Assembly (NCBI RefSeq): GCF_032452875.1
Contig: NC_083868.1
Location: forward strand, 120,602,312 to 120,666,311
Reading direction: 5' to 3'
DNA from: Bos javanicus
Taxonomy: Eukaryota > Chordata > Mammalia > Artiodactyla > Bovidae
Length of the DNA: 64,000 nt
The position numbers were made by a program, and so were the translations under genes. The notes under the pieces were generated by a model, which was not told the origin of the DNA, did no database searches, and saw nothing but the letters and a program-made list of their open reading frames with translations. The first letter of the stretch is position 1; every line of letters begins with the position of its first letter. This document shows, piece after piece, positions 19,071 through 30,113 of the stretch.

Positions 19071-21084
19071 ACTCCTAATAAAGGTGTATCTACCTCAAGT
19101 TCTTTTTAATATTAACTGTGAAAAAAATGTGAAATATTTAGAACAGTTCTACCACTTAGGCTCAATAATACTAGCTATTACTGCTGCTATTTACATGACA
19201 GCTCCTTTATTAGCCTTTCACTTTCTTAAACTGTTCACCTGAATTGCCTTTGCCATCAGCAACTAATGAGAGTCATTTTTATTTAAAAATTGTAATTACA
19301 GGATTTGTATTTGTCTAATAGCTTTCCTATCGGTAGGTTATGGAAATATGGACTTGAAATCACATTCTAGATATGTTTGGATTAATTAAAAGTTCTAGAT
19401 CCCACAAATTGACTTTACATATTTATCAGATATTATCTATCATCAAATGTAAAAACTTCTTCACTTGTTTCATATATACATTACAGTGATAATGCATTAT
19501 TAGAAATTGTCTCTAAAGAAAATTAATGTTTTTATGGGACCTCTTCCATGTATGCTGCTGTTTTCCAATTGGGTTTCAATCAGGCCTCAGATAAATGTTT
19601 TGGTAAGTAACATTTAGTCTTTAAAGTTATCCTAAAAGCAGGAAATGCTTTAAAGTTATCCTCAAATGCTTTTTAGGATAACTTGCAGGAAGGTATTTAG
19701 GTACAAGAGACCAAAACATCTGTGATATAATTTCTCTGTATATGCATAGATTCCTCATTCCTCATAGTTGAGGAAGAAATATTATCTTAAATGTTACATT
19801 TCTTATGAAATAAATAAAAACTGTGTTACTAATAAAGCATTTGGAAAAGTTATTTTTAAATATGAAAACATAATCATTGAAAGCTAACATATTGTATGTT
19901 TTTTTTTTTTCAATCTACAGCACTAAGTTTTGTATTAAAAAGACATGGAGATCTACTTTCACAACATAATTTGAAACACAGAGGAAAAAAAAGTTACATG
20001 CTGCGCAATGAAATTGAATTTTTTTGACTCTTGAAGGAAACCTATCCATTTCATTCAAGTCTTCCATATTTTTAAGTTAAGAAAATAGAAATCTACAAAA
20101 TATTTAGGTAAAATCTGTGGAACTCTGCAGGGTTCCAGGGACTGGAGTGACATCTTTCCCCTGCATTACATGAATAACTCATCAACTTGCCCCATACTCA
20201 TTTAGCTCCAATGAAATAATAACAGAGAGACTTGTATAAAAATAATTCTCTGTCCACTACAATCTCTCATGCTTGGTTTAAAATTATTAATCAAAACCCA
20301 GGTATACTGAATATAGAAGACTAGAAAACTTGAGACTTGCAGCTAAATATTTAGACAAGGCTTTCTTTGTGCTGGGGGAAAATAATCTACTACAAAAGAG
20401 GTGGCCATGGGAAGACAACTTCAGTAAAAAATTGGCCTGAACATAAATTCTGATCTTAAAAAAAATACCACAATCAACACTGACAGATGTCATCATAAAT
20501 GCTGTTGTTTGGGTCATAATTCACTGTACAGTCAAAAGAATTATATTACTGAAATATTTGCCCCATTTGCAATCAATAGAAACTCTTGGAAATTCAACCA
20601 TAGCATAAAATTTAAAAATATTGTTTTTTATTGAGACATCCTATACCCACTTTTTTCTAAGATTACCCAAAAGCTAGCTTTCCCCATAATGTTCCTCTAA
20701 TAGTTTGTATCTCTTTGGGTCTGTGAATCTGACCAACACCAGTAGTCACACAGTAGTCACTGTTTCACTCCAGTATTCTTCTGTAAATACTTACAGATGT
20801 AAGCACTGTGTTTTAATACCTAGGGAAAGAGTTTAAGCTAAATTACAAGCAGGCAAAGTTCTGGAATAAGAGCAACTTCTCACTGACATGTTGGAATCTT
20901 TTCTCCATAAGCCTGATATACACCCCCCACCCCCCACCAAGGCCTCCAGTGTCTGTGTGCTTCCCTGGGACCTCTTCTGTGGTATCCAACCTACAGCTTC
21001 TCTTCTGAGAATTTCCCTTGTGATGGACTTCTATTTCATCCCTTTCATGTTCTACTCCAATTAGTATACTGCAATGGTATCCCC
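19071..21084. other. 2 kb repeat-poor AT-rich DNA
   Basis: No gene called. It holds a hairpin-forming repeat (19625-19683) and a textbook-like pair of splice signals: donor GTAAGT at 19603, branch-like GCTAAC at 19883-19888, and a polypyrimidine tract ending in CAG at 19918-19920. Neither flank has convincing coding content. A C-rich run ACACCCCCCACCCCCCACC lies at 20921-20939. Confidence 0.4.
19625..19683. repeat. Hairpin-forming inverted repeat
   Basis: AGTTATCCTAAAAGC (19625-19639) pairs with GCTTTTTAGGATAACT (19668-19683), leaving a 28-base loop with one extra base in the second arm. A further direct copy TTTAAAGTTATCCT lies in the loop (19650-19662). Confidence 0.8.
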
Positions 21085-21157
21085 TGGACTATATGCAGTT
21101 ACTGTTCATTGGGTTCTCAAGGCAAGAATGCTGAAGCAGTTTGCCATTCCTTTCTCC
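21085..21157 (-). mobile_element. Bov-A remnant next to BovB
   Basis: GGACTATATGCAGTTACTGTTCATTGGGTTCTCAAGGCAAGAATGCTGAAGCAGTTTGCCATTCCTTTCTCC is diverged Bov-A in antisense. It lies directly 5' of the BovB at 21165, in the opposite orientation. No common TSD was found, so joint insertion cannot be claimed. Confidence 0.7.
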
Positions 21158-21164
21158 ATGAGTA

Positions 21165-22745
21165 CACAAAATAACTATATAAAAGAGATCATAATGACCC
21201 AGATAACCAGAATGGTGTGATTACTCTCCTAGAGACAGACATCCTGGAGTGGGAAGTCAAGTGGGCTTTAGGAAACATTACTACGAACAAAGTTAATGGA
21301 GTTGATGGAATTCCAGCTAAGCTACTTCAAATCCTAAAAGATGATGCTGTTAAAATGCTGCACTCAATATGCCAGCAAATTTGGAAAACTCAACACTAGT
21401 CACAGGACTGGAAAAGATCAGTTTTCATTCCAACCAAAGAAAGGCAATGTCAAAGAATGTTCAAACTACCACACAATTGTACTCCTCATCACACACTAGC
21501 AAAGTAATGCTCAAAATTCTCCAAGCGAGGCTTCAACAGTACATGAACTGAGAAATTGCAGATGTTCAGGCTGGATTTTGAAAAGGCAGAGGAACCACAG
21601 ATCAAATTGCCAACATCTGTTGGACCATAGAAAAAGGAAGAGAGTTCTAGAAAAACATGTACTACTGCTTCATTGAATATGCTAAAGCCTTTGACTGTAT
21701 GTATCACAACAAACTGTGGAAAATTCTGAAAGAGATGGGAATACCAGACCACCTGACCTGCCTTCTGAGAAACCTGTGTGCAGGTCAAGAAGCAACAGTT
21801 AGAACTGGACATGGAACAAGGGACTGGTTCTAAATTGGGAAAGGAGTATGTCAAGGCTGTATATTGGCACCCTGTTTATTTAACTCACATATAAAGTATA
21901 TCATGAGAAATGCTGGGCTGGATGAAGCAGAAGTTGGAAAAAAGATTGCTTGGAGAAATATCAATAACTTCAGATATGCAGATGATATCACCCTTATGAC
22001 AGAAAGTGAAGAAGAACTAAAGAGCCTCTTGAAGAAAGTGAAAGAGGAGAGTGAAAAGGTTGGCTTAAAACTCAACATTCAGAAAACTAAGATCATGGCA
22101 TCTGGTCCCATCACGTCATGGCAAATAGATGGGGAAACAATGGAAACAGTGAAAGACTAATTTCTTGGGCTCCAAAATCACTGCAGATGGTGACTAAAGC
22201 CATAAAATTAAAAGACACTCCTTGGAACAAAAGCTATGACCAACCTAGACAGCATATTAAAAAGCAGAGACATTACTTTGCCAACAAAGGTCCATCTAGT
22301 CAAAGCTATGGTTTTTCCAGTAGTCATGTATGGATGTGAGAATTGGACTATAAAGAAAGCTGAGCACCGAAGAACTGATGCTTTTGAACTGTGGTGTTGG
22401 AGAAGATTCTTGAGAGTCTTTTGGACTGCAAGGAGATCCAACCAGTCCATCCTAAAGAAAATCAGTCCTGAGTGTTCACTGGAAGGACTGATGCTGAAGC
22501 TGAAACTCTAATACTTTGGCCACCTGATGCAATGAACTAACTCACTGGAAAAGACCCTGATGCTGGGAAAGATTGAGGGCATTAGGAGAAGGGGACGACA
22601 GAAGATGAGATGTTTGGATGGCATCACTGACTTGATGGACATAAGTTTGAGTAAGCTGCAGAAGTTGATCATGGACAGGGAAGCCTGGCGTGCTGCAGTC
22701 CATCGGGTCACAAAGAGTCAGACACAGTCGAGCAACTGAACTGAA
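21165..22745 (+). mobile_element. BovB LINE, 5'-truncated
   Basis: Starts within the linker (TAAAAGAGATCATAATGACCCAGATAACC) and runs to the GAGCAACTGAACTGAACTGG tail. It covers most of RT and the C-terminus, lacks the endonuclease, and has several frame breaks. Confidence 0.94.
21217..22511 (+). pseudogene. BovB reverse-transcriptase relic
   Basis: RT pieces in three frames: 21217-21399 (ETDILEWEVKWALGN), 21369-21551, then the palm frame 21864-22160, where the catalytic motif reads YADD (21975-21986), followed by KLNIQKTKIMASGPITSWQI. The C-terminal frame 22236-22511 has TNLDSILKSRDITLPTKVHL. Stops and frameshifts, including TGA around 21579, make it inactive. It is more diverged than the copy at 50 kb. 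Confidence 0.9.
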
Positions 22746-22754
22746 CTGGACAAT

Positions 22755-22865
22755 TCATTAAAATCCAAATATTCATGGCAACATTATCCATTAATAATAG
22801 TCCAAAAGTAGGAAAAAGTCAAATGCCCATTAATAAGCAAATGGATAAACAAGCAAACAAAACTT
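22755..22865 (+). mobile_element. Old L1 ORF2 C-terminal fragment
   Basis: CATGGCAACATTATCCATTAATAATAGTCCAAAAGTAGG...ATGCCCATTAATAAGCAAATGGATAAAC matches the L1 ORF2 stretch coding for the 'HP..INRWMDK' region. Short relic just 3' of the BovB. Confidence 0.65.
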
Positions 22866-24561
22866 CAGCTTTTTAAGGAGGTCACCGCAAGCTTCATGAA
22901 ACCTTAAATCTGATGGATATTATTTTCATTTATCATCAGGTTTGGAAAAAATAGTTTAAATGGTCTGAAATTCTCCTGATTCAGACTAAAAAGTCTGTAC
23001 TTTAAGAAAAAAGACAAGGGTCACAACATTGAATATCATGGAAAAGTGGCAGAAGATCATTCCACCATCAACATTTCTATTTCCATTTAGGTAATGAAGG
23101 TTTTATTATATTATGTAACAAAACAACTGATTTGTTGTTTCAGTGAGCATCACTTCCATTACACAGAATAAGGACTCTAAAACATTGATTTCTTCCAGAC
23201 TCATGTCATAATCATTCCAAAAATACAAGACCCATCTATGTGGTCATCCAATCATTTCTAGACAGAATACCATTTATGCTTTGAAAACATAAATGATTTG
23301 TAGTTGGCAAAGAAAGAGATGATGGAAATAAATGTAGCACTGGAAAATAGTTTTCTGTGTCTTATAGGATCAAATTCTAATAAATTACTGTAATTTGAGT
23401 GCTACTAGTCCCACTCTGGGAAAATCCTATTCACCAAAATCTGACCAAATTTTGGCTAGAAAGAAAGCTTTTATTGGATGCAATCTGGGCCTTTCCATTA
23501 GAAAGAAACAAAGATTACAAAGGCTGCAATTGTTATATATGTCATTTCTCCCATATCCAGAATTATGTCAGATAGCTTACATTAAAGAAGAAAAACCCAC
23601 AGGAAAACACATCTACCTCAATATAGAACGGCTTATGCCTCAGCTATATCCTAACTGAAAACCAGATGAATCAAACACTGAGTTTAATGCTCTTTATATT
23701 CATTCTTGTTAACTTTAACTCTCAAAACTCTCCTGCTTGTATGTCAGTCAGCATTTTGCTTTGTTTATCAAGACTAACCAAGAGCAATTTTAATCAGGGA
23801 ATGACTTTACTTTTAAGCACCTTAAATCATTGTATTTGGTTTGCCTTTTTAAGAAATCTATTCGATTAAGTATTTTTTGGTGGAGACTCCATCACTATCT
23901 GCAAAAATGGTTCTGCCCCTTCCTAATGTCAACTTGTGCTTTTCCTTAGAAATTACATTACTAAAGCTGTGGTTTATAGAAAATTTAATCTCTATCTTGC
24001 TAATACATCCAGTCTCCATACAGGTATACCCAAAGAAAAAAATATTAACATTATGGATATATAAAGGAAAAAAGTGTATCACTCTTCTCAAAATTTAATA
24101 CCTGGTAGTTAATCCATTCCCTTTTGATTTGTAAGGGAAAAGACTCCCAACAGATTTTGCACAATTCACCAATCAATTGGGGAAACTAATCTGGTCATTC
24201 TCAGGTTCCAGTCTCTCCCACATCCATAATTCCATAGAAGTCACAGAGTAAAAAGACCAGTAAGATGCTTGGAAATCCTACCATCCCGACATCACCCACT
24301 CGTAGAAAAGGCTGCAGATGTGCCAAGACTGGAGGCTAAAGGTAAATGTCTTTCTTTCTCCCAGTAAATGACCTCATAGATTTACATGCCAATCAACACT
24401 CAGGCCCTCCCTTCCTTTCTGAGAGAGACTGCAAGATATGAATTTTCACTATTAAGAGAAAAGGCATCTCTGTTTAATTTACCAAAGAGAATGAGGAATG
24501 ACATAAAAAATTGACCTAGACTATGACTGATTTATGTCAAACAAGCAAATTACGGTAAAAT
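22866..24561. other. 1.7 kb unassigned DNA
   Basis: No repeat recognised. An 87-codon frame at 23395-23658 (containing ILARKKAFIGCNLGLSIRKK and IYLNIERLMPQLYPN) has a basic composition and no family I recognise. It starts at a non-ATG codon, so its coding status is doubtful. Frames at 23858-24098 on both strands are complementary shadows of one another. Confidence 0.35.
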
Positions 24562-24780
24562 TATACCCCCATTCTCTTGAGAACAGAGAAGGTTTGAAAA
24601 TGGAGCTCATAATCAATCATGTCTTGGGATAAAGCCTCCTTGATATCCCAAAAGCATGGTGTTTGGAGAGCTTCAAGGTTGACAAACACATCTCCACCAG
24701 GAGAATGATGCATTCCAGCTCCATGAAAGCAGAAACTCCAGCACCCTGGATCCTCCTGGATCTTATCTATGTATCTCTTC
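24562..24780 (-). other. Unrecognised open stretch, possible retrocopy fragment
   Basis: The minus strand stays open for about 73 codons with protein-like text: SFCFHGAGMHHSPGGDVFVN, then LEALQTPCFWDIKEALSQDM and YELHFQTFSVLKRM. Its upstream side (plus-strand right) runs into the BovB tail at 24797, so the frame's apparent N-terminus is repeat-derived. I do not recognise the family; it may be a decayed processed-gene fragment or chance. Confidence 0.2.
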
Positions 24781-24796
24781 AGGTAGCTGTTCATCT

Positions 24797-24990
24797 GCTG
24801 TTGTTTAGTCACCAAGTCATGTCCAACTCTTTGTGACCTCATGGACTGCAGCATGCCAGGCTTCCCTGTCCTTCACTATCTCCCTGAGTTTGCTCAGACT
24901 CATGTGCATTGAGTTGGTGATGACATCCAGCTATCTCATCCTCTGTCACCCCTTCTCCTCCTGCCCTCCATCTTTCCCAGAATCATCATA
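24797..24990 (-). mobile_element. BovB 3' end, older variant
   Basis: Antisense BovB terminus: TTGTTTAGTCACCAAGTCATGTCCAACTCTTTGTGACC...GAGTTTGCTCAGACTCATGTGCATTGAGTTGGTGATG...CACCCCTTCTCCTCCTGCCCTCCATCTTTCCC. The TTGTTTAGT end corresponds to the ACTGAACAACA-type tail also seen at 36.1 and 46.6 kb, unlike the GAACTGAACTG tail of the longer copies. Confidence 0.9.
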
Positions 24991-25157
24991 TCCTTTAATA
25001 AGCTGGCAAACATAAGTGTTTCCCTGAGTTCTTTGAACCACTTTAGACCTTTGAATGTTATTGTTATAAGATGCTGCAATATCATCAAACCCTATGAAAG
25101 TAAAGTTTTCTTGAATTAGCCCAATAATTAATGGGAAAAGAATACCTTGATATTTAA

Positions 25158-25226
25158 AAAAAAAAAAAAGGTGTTGCTGTAACTGTCTATTTAAAGCTAT
25201 TTGTAACTATCTATTTAAAGCTATTT
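25158..25226. repeat. A-tract followed by a 24-bp tandem duplication
   Basis: An A14-type run is followed by GTAACTGTCTATTTAAAGCTATTT (25179-25202), repeated with one mismatch at 25203-25226 (GTAACTATCTATTTAAAGC...). Simple slippage-scale duplication. Confidence 0.85.
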
Positions 25227-25297
25227 CTGTCTACATATTTCTAGCTAACAATAATGTACCCATTTAATTCTTGGTAGCAATGTTTGGCAATGTAAAA

Positions 25298-25505
25298 GAG
25301 CTTCCCTGGTGACTCAGGCAGTAAAGAATCTGCCTGCAATGCAAGAGATCCAGATTTGATCCATGGGCTAGGAAGATCTCCTGTAGGAGGAAATGGCAAC
25401 CTACTTCAGTATTCTTGCCTGGAGAATCCCTTGGACAGAGGAGCCTGGTGTGCTACAGTCCATGGAGTTGCAGAGTCAGACACAGCTGAATGTCTAACAT
25501 ACACA
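25298..25505 (+). mobile_element. Bov-tA SINE
   Basis: GAGCTTCCCTGGTGACTCAGGCAGTAAAGAATCTGCC head, B-box region AGATTTGATCC, body ending GAGTCAGACACAGCTGAATGTCTAACATAC. Confidence 0.94.
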
Positions 25506-25679
25506 ATGTTAGGTAATGTAAGAGACAGACTCGAGGTTATCACCCCTTGTCCTCATGTCTTAAGTCACCTGCAAAGCACACAATGTTCCTTCTTGCAAGA
25601 ATAATAACTCAAAATAATTCTTTAATTAAAATCACTTGTAAAAAAAATATTTTGGTAAACACCAAAAATTCATATTAGG

Positions 25680-26175
25680 GGGACTTCCCTGTGATCTAGG
25701 AACTTCCCTGGTGGCTCAGATGGTAAAGAATGTGCCTTCAGTGCAGGAGACCCAGGTTCAACCCTTGGTTCAGAAGACCCCCTGGAGAAGGGAATGGCAA
25801 CCCACTTCAGTGTTCTTGCCTGGAGAATTCCATGGGCAGGGTTGCCTGGTGGGCTATAGTCCACGGAGCCCAAGAGTCAAACACAACTGAGTGACTAACA
25901 CTTTTACTTTTTCCTGTGGTCTAATGATTAAGAATCCACCTGCCAATGGAGGGGACACAAGTTTGATCCCTGGCCCATGAAAATTCCACATGGAGGCAAC
26001 TAAGTCCATATGCTGCAACTACTGAATCCCAAGTGCCATAAAGCCCATGACCTGCAACAAAAAAGCCACTGCAATGAGAAGCCCGAGATCCACAAGTGAC
26101 GTATAGTCTATCCTCAACTAGAGAAAGCTCCCATGCAGCAACAAAGACCCAGCACAGCCAAAAATTAATCAATTA
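25680..26175 (+). mobile_element. CHR-1-type SINE, split by a Bov-tA
   Basis: GGGACTTCCCTGTGATCTA, then after the nested SINE AATGATTAAGAATCCACCTGCCAATGGAGGGGACAC and the long CHR-1 body (GCAACTACTGAATCCCAAGTGCC, AAAGCCACTGCAATGAGAAGCCCG, CAACAAAGACCCAGCACAGCCAAAAATTAATC). This family predates the ruminant-specific SINEs. Confidence 0.9.
25699..25909 (+). mobile_element. Bov-tA SINE nested in CHR-1
   Basis: Complete Bov-tA (GGAACTTCCCTGGTGGCTCAGATGG ... AACTGAGTGACTAACACTTTTAC). The host text TTCCCTGTGATCTA (25685-25698) is duplicated as TTTCCTGTGGTCTA (25910-25923), 12 of 14 identical, so this is its TSD. Confidence 0.94.
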
Positions 26176-26463
26176 ATTAAAGTTCACATTTAAAATTATA
26201 AAATAACAGAATCACAGTAAATTGACCATAACATCCTACAATGTGTATGTATGGTGTATATAAAACTAACGAAATTTCTAAAGAAGATGCTTTTACTTTT
26301 TTGGTAATTTTTATGCCACTTTCTCTTTTCACACTAAAAATGATTTTCAGAAAATGATACTGTCCTGACTGTATGAGAAAGATGCTTCTGATTCCCTTTC
26401 ATTCGGATCATTCCTTAAATTATGTTTCTAGTAACATTTTTAGGTTTTCTGAGTGACCTTGTG

Positions 26464-26669
26464 AAAGTAAAAGTGTTAGTTGCTCAGCCATGCCCGACTC
26501 TTTGCGGCTCCATGGACTGCAGCCTGCCAGTCTCCTCTGTCCATGGAATTTCCCAGGCAAGAATACTGGAGTGGATTGCCATTCCCTTCTCCAGGCGATC
26601 TTCCCAATCCAGGGATCAAACCTGCATCTACTGCATTGCAGGCAGATTCTTTACAGTCTGAGCCACCAG
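26464..26669 (-). mobile_element. Bov-tA SINE
   Basis: Minus-strand element (AAAGTAAAAGTGTTAGTTGCTCAGCCATGCCCGACTC ... CAGTCTGAGCCACCAG). Perfect 13-bp TSD GAGTGACCTTGTG at 26451-26463 and 26670-26682. Confidence 0.96.
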
Positions 26670-26682
26670 GAGTGACCTTGTG

Positions 26683-27906
26683 CCCAGTGGCAAAAATACT
26701 TTTTATCCACTTATTATTCATAAAAATATTTATTGGGCATCATTTGTACATGAAAACCTGTGCCAAATGTTGAGCAGAACATAAATATAAACAAAACATT
26801 TTCCTTCCACTAAGATGCCTAAAATCTTTAAAGGGAGATGATACAGTGCACAGATAAATTCCAGTCTTGTGAGAGACAGTACGAGAATATAAACTAGGAC
26901 CACAAGAGTTCAGAGGGGAACTATCATTGTTTCTGGAGGAGAATATTGAGTCTTACATTTTTCTCTGTAAATTCCTATAGGGATGAGTTTGTGTTCAAAA
27001 TTAGCACCAGTAAAGTGATGGGAACAAAAAAATAAATGAATAAATAAATAACTCACAGATCTCATAAGAAATACAGATGCTATTCAATTCTCAGACTTCA
27101 AAAATCAGGGATTTTATAACATCCATTTTTACTTTGTCCTAGAATATAAGCCAAAATGTAACAACAAAGTCTTCACCATGTCTGGTTGATTTCAATTACC
27201 TGAATGTAAATCTACTATTGGAATTTCTGCAGAAGTAAAAAAAAAAAAAAAAAAAAAGGAGCAGCATCCTCCTAAAACAGCCTTCTTTTCTGTGGCTAAA
27301 CTGCCCTTGCTCCCAACTTATCTCCAAAGAGTTCATTTTGTATTTATTTAATTACTGTTGTCATCTTCCCTAAACCACCTCCTTAAATCTCCTTATATCC
27401 TTCTTAAAATTCAGTGACTGAACATAATATATTAAAATTCTAATAAGAGCCTCTGTGCCTACTGGAAATATTAGAATCATTATAAAACTGTAATATTTAC
27501 AATTTTTTAAAACTGTATTTGCATTTAAACTCCTGTTAGTATGCCCTATAGAAATCCTCATAACTGGGGAAAAATGTTTATTTATGGTACTTTTATAATA
27601 TTAAGTTTTTACAATAAGTATGTAGCAATATGCAGATAATTTAATTATTGTGCTGTATGCCTGCTTAAAAGAATGAGGTAAAACTATATAGGATGACATG
27701 GAAAGATCTTTAAGACATAGAAAAATGTGCATATTTTATACAGTTGTATGTTTGTGTACATATGCCCGGGAAAGGTTGGTGGGACATTTATTATACCAAT
27801 CTGTAAACATTGTTCTATGCAGAGAGAAGAATGGATTAAGAGAAAAGATGGAATAAGTTATTTTTACTTTAATATCTGTGTACTGTTTGACCATTTTGCA
27901 TTAAGA
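26683..27906. other. Unassigned AT-rich DNA with an A21 tract
   Basis: No gene. ATTTATTGGGCATCATTTGTACATG (near 26730) recalls an ancient interspersed repeat but is too weak to name. A21 lies at 27237-27257 with no recognised element before it. AAATAAATGAATAAATAAATAA occurs at 27029-27050. Confidence 0.4.
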
Positions 27907-28415
27907 AAAGCTATGACAAACATAGACAACATATTTAAAAAGCAGAGACATAACTTTGCTGACAAAGGTCTGTATAGTCAAAGCTATGGTTTTTCTAGCA
28001 ATTGTGGATGGATATGAGAGTTGGACCATAAAGAAAGCTGGTGCCGAAGAACTAATCTCTTTTGAACCGTGGTATTGGAGAAGACTTTTGAGAGTCCCTT
28101 GGACTACAAGGATATCAAACCAGGCCGTCCTAAAGGAATATTCACTGAAACGACTGACGCTGAAGCTGAAGCTCCTATACTTTAGCCACCTGATGTGAAG
28201 AACTGACTCACTGGAAAAGCTCTTGATGCTGGGAAAGATTGAAGGCAGGAGGAGAAGGGGATGACAGAGGATGAGATGGCTGGATGGCATCAATGATTTG
28301 ATGGACATGAATTTGAGCAAGCTCCGGGAATTGGTGATGGACAGGGAAGCCTGGAGTGCTGCAGTCCGTGAGGTCACAAAGTGTCAGACACGACTGAGGG
28401 ACTGGAGTGAACTGA
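27907..28415 (+). mobile_element. BovB 3' end
   Basis: Starts AAGCTATGACAAACATAGACAACATATTT and runs through AGAGTTGGACCATAAAGAAAGCTGG, TAGCCACCTGATGTGAAGAACTGACTCACTGG and the end GACACGACTGAGGGACTGGAGTGAACTGA. C-terminal coding block only; the frame (for example 27956-28198) is decayed. Confidence 0.92.
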
Positions 28416-28827
28416 TTTTATATAGACATACTTAAACCACTTCATTTGGAAGAAGTCTCTTAATTCACAAATATATGTTGTAGTTTACTATTTGCAGGCT
28501 AAGAGTACATATATTCTCAATAGCTTAAAACAGTGGTGAGAAAGTATTGAAAGTAATTCATTAAAAACTTGAAAGAATTTCAAAGCAAAAACTGTCTTGT
28601 TGTTACTCTAGAATTTTCTAATTTTCTGTTTCTAAGAAAAATTTTCAATATGAAACTGTAAAAGCCAGGATTGTAGACTAGTGATAAACTGGTGTCAGGT
28701 TAATTGAAAAAATCCGAATTCATTTTAAACCAGTAAGGACATGTTGAAAGGCACTTCTTTGAATAGTTTACAGATTCTTCTGAATAAACAAAACTTCAAA
28801 AACTTAGTCCCCTTAAGAAGCCAAAGG
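28416..28827. other. Unassigned AT-rich DNA
   Basis: No gene or repeat recognised. Confidence 0.4.
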
Positions 28828-29146
28828 TTGGGCTTCCCTGGTGTCTTAGTGGTAAAGAATCCACCTGCCAATGCAGGAGGCACAGGTTCCATCCCTGATC
28901 CAGGAAGATCCCACATGCGACGGAGCAACTAAGACTATGCACCACAACTTGTTGAGCCTGTGCTCTAGAGCCAAGGAATGGCAACTACTGAAGCCTGCGT
29001 GCCCTAGACAGAGCCTGTGCTCCGTAACAGGAGAAGCCACTGCAATGAGAAACCCAGGCACTCCAACTAGAGAGTAGCCCCCACTCACCACAACTAGAGA
29101 AAAGTCCGCCCGGCAATGAAGACCCAGCACAGCCAAAAATAATTAA
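28828..29146 (+). mobile_element. CHR-1-type SINE
   Basis: TTGGGCTTCCCTGGTGTCTTAGTGGTAAAGAATCC head, then GGAGCAACTAAGACTATGCACC, AGAAGCCACTGCAATGAGAAACCC, GAGAGTAGCCCCCACTCACCACAACTAGAG, and the end AGACCCAGCACAGCCAAAAATAA. Near full length. Confidence 0.9.
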
Positions 29147-29811
29147 GTACAATTATTCTTTTTAAAGCCACTCTTTCTTAAAAAAAAAGCAGCAGCAGCC
29201 AGGGGTTAGGGTTTGGGAGAAAGAGATGAAGAAAAAGGAGAATGAGAAATATTGTAGAAGAAGGTGTGTCTAATATCTGAGGGGTGGAAAGGGGGCAGGG
29301 TGGTCTTAACAATCCTGAGCCCATCAGATTAGGTCCAATCCTTAGTGGATATGAATTGACCTGAACTGTTGACTCAGAAGGGGTAAAGAGAAGCACGTGT
29401 CTTTTCTAACTGAGGTAAAAGTGTTCAGGGTAGAGATGCTACTGGCACCAACACACTTTTCTTCCTTAGTGGTTGTGGTTTAGGAGTAGCGCCTCAGTCC
29501 AGGGAGGACTATATTGACTGCCTCACCACAGCATGCATAAGGCAGAACGGAAGATGGGGCAGGTTGTTAACGAGACCACTGAAAGTCAACACATCAATCG
29601 ACTGGTCCCAGAGTGAAAATCCTGGTGAACCTTAGAAAAGAAAGGATATGAGTTGGCATTGGCTTTGCATAAGTTTGCTGTTGCTGATAGGAATCAAAAA
29701 AAAAAAAAAATGATGACGTTTGGGTTTCTTATTTCTTCATATTTTATATTTTCTTATGACTAACCATGGCTTACTGAGCAGTTGTTTAATTATTCTTATT
29801 TTAATAAAAAG
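29147..29811. other. Unassigned, partly GC-richer DNA ending in an A-tract
   Basis: No repeat recognised. 29200-29690 is GC-richer than its surroundings, and the A13 run at about 29698-29710 follows GATAGGAATC, so a processed retrocopy is one option. However, no poly-A signal at the right distance, no TSD and no reading frame were found. The minus-strand frame 29178-29396 has no familiar motif. Confidence 0.25.
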
Positions 29812-29824
29812 TATAGTACTAAAG

Positions 29825-30100
29825 CGGAGAAGGCAATGGCACCCCACTCCAGTACTCTTGCCTGGAAAATCCCATGGACGGAGGAGCCTGGTAGGCTGTG
29901 GTCCATGGGGTCGCCAACAGTCAGACACGACTAAGCGACTTCACTTTCAATTTTCACTTTCATGCATTGGAGAAGGAAATGGCAACCCACTCCAGTGTTC
30001 TTGCCCGGAGAATCCCAGGGACGGGGGAGCCTGGTGGGCTGCAGTCTAGGGGGTTCACACAGAGTCGGATACGACTGAAGTGATTTAGACCAGACTAGAC
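29825..30100 (+). mobile_element. BOV-A2 SINE, atypical tail
   Basis: Begins CGGAGAAGGCAATGGCACCCC, the canonical BOV-A2 5' end, and holds two Bov-A units. Perfect 13-bp TSD TATAGTACTAAAG at 29812-29824 and 30101-30113. The usual (AGC)n tail is replaced by ACCAGACTAGAC. Confidence 0.97.
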
Positions 30101-30113
30101 TATAGTACTAAAG

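Noticed and set aside
20921..20939. G-quadruplex candidate on the minus strand
   Set aside because: Two G6 runs separated by one base do not give four well-spaced runs; formation is doubtful.
21085..22745. Third SINE-BovB chimaera
   Set aside because: The Bov-A piece is in opposite orientation to the BovB and no shared TSD flanks the pair, so chance adjacency is more likely.
27901..28377. 158-codon minus-strand frame
   Set aside because: Antisense of the BovB C-terminal region, a shadow present at every BovB copy.
29195..29215. Telomere-like GGGGTTAGGGTTTGGG
   Set aside because: Only one and a half TTAGGG-type units, so no interstitial telomere array.
29147..29710. Processed pseudogene ending in the A13 run
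   Set aside because: No reading frame, polyadenylation signal at proper distance or TSD could be found; kept only as unassigned.
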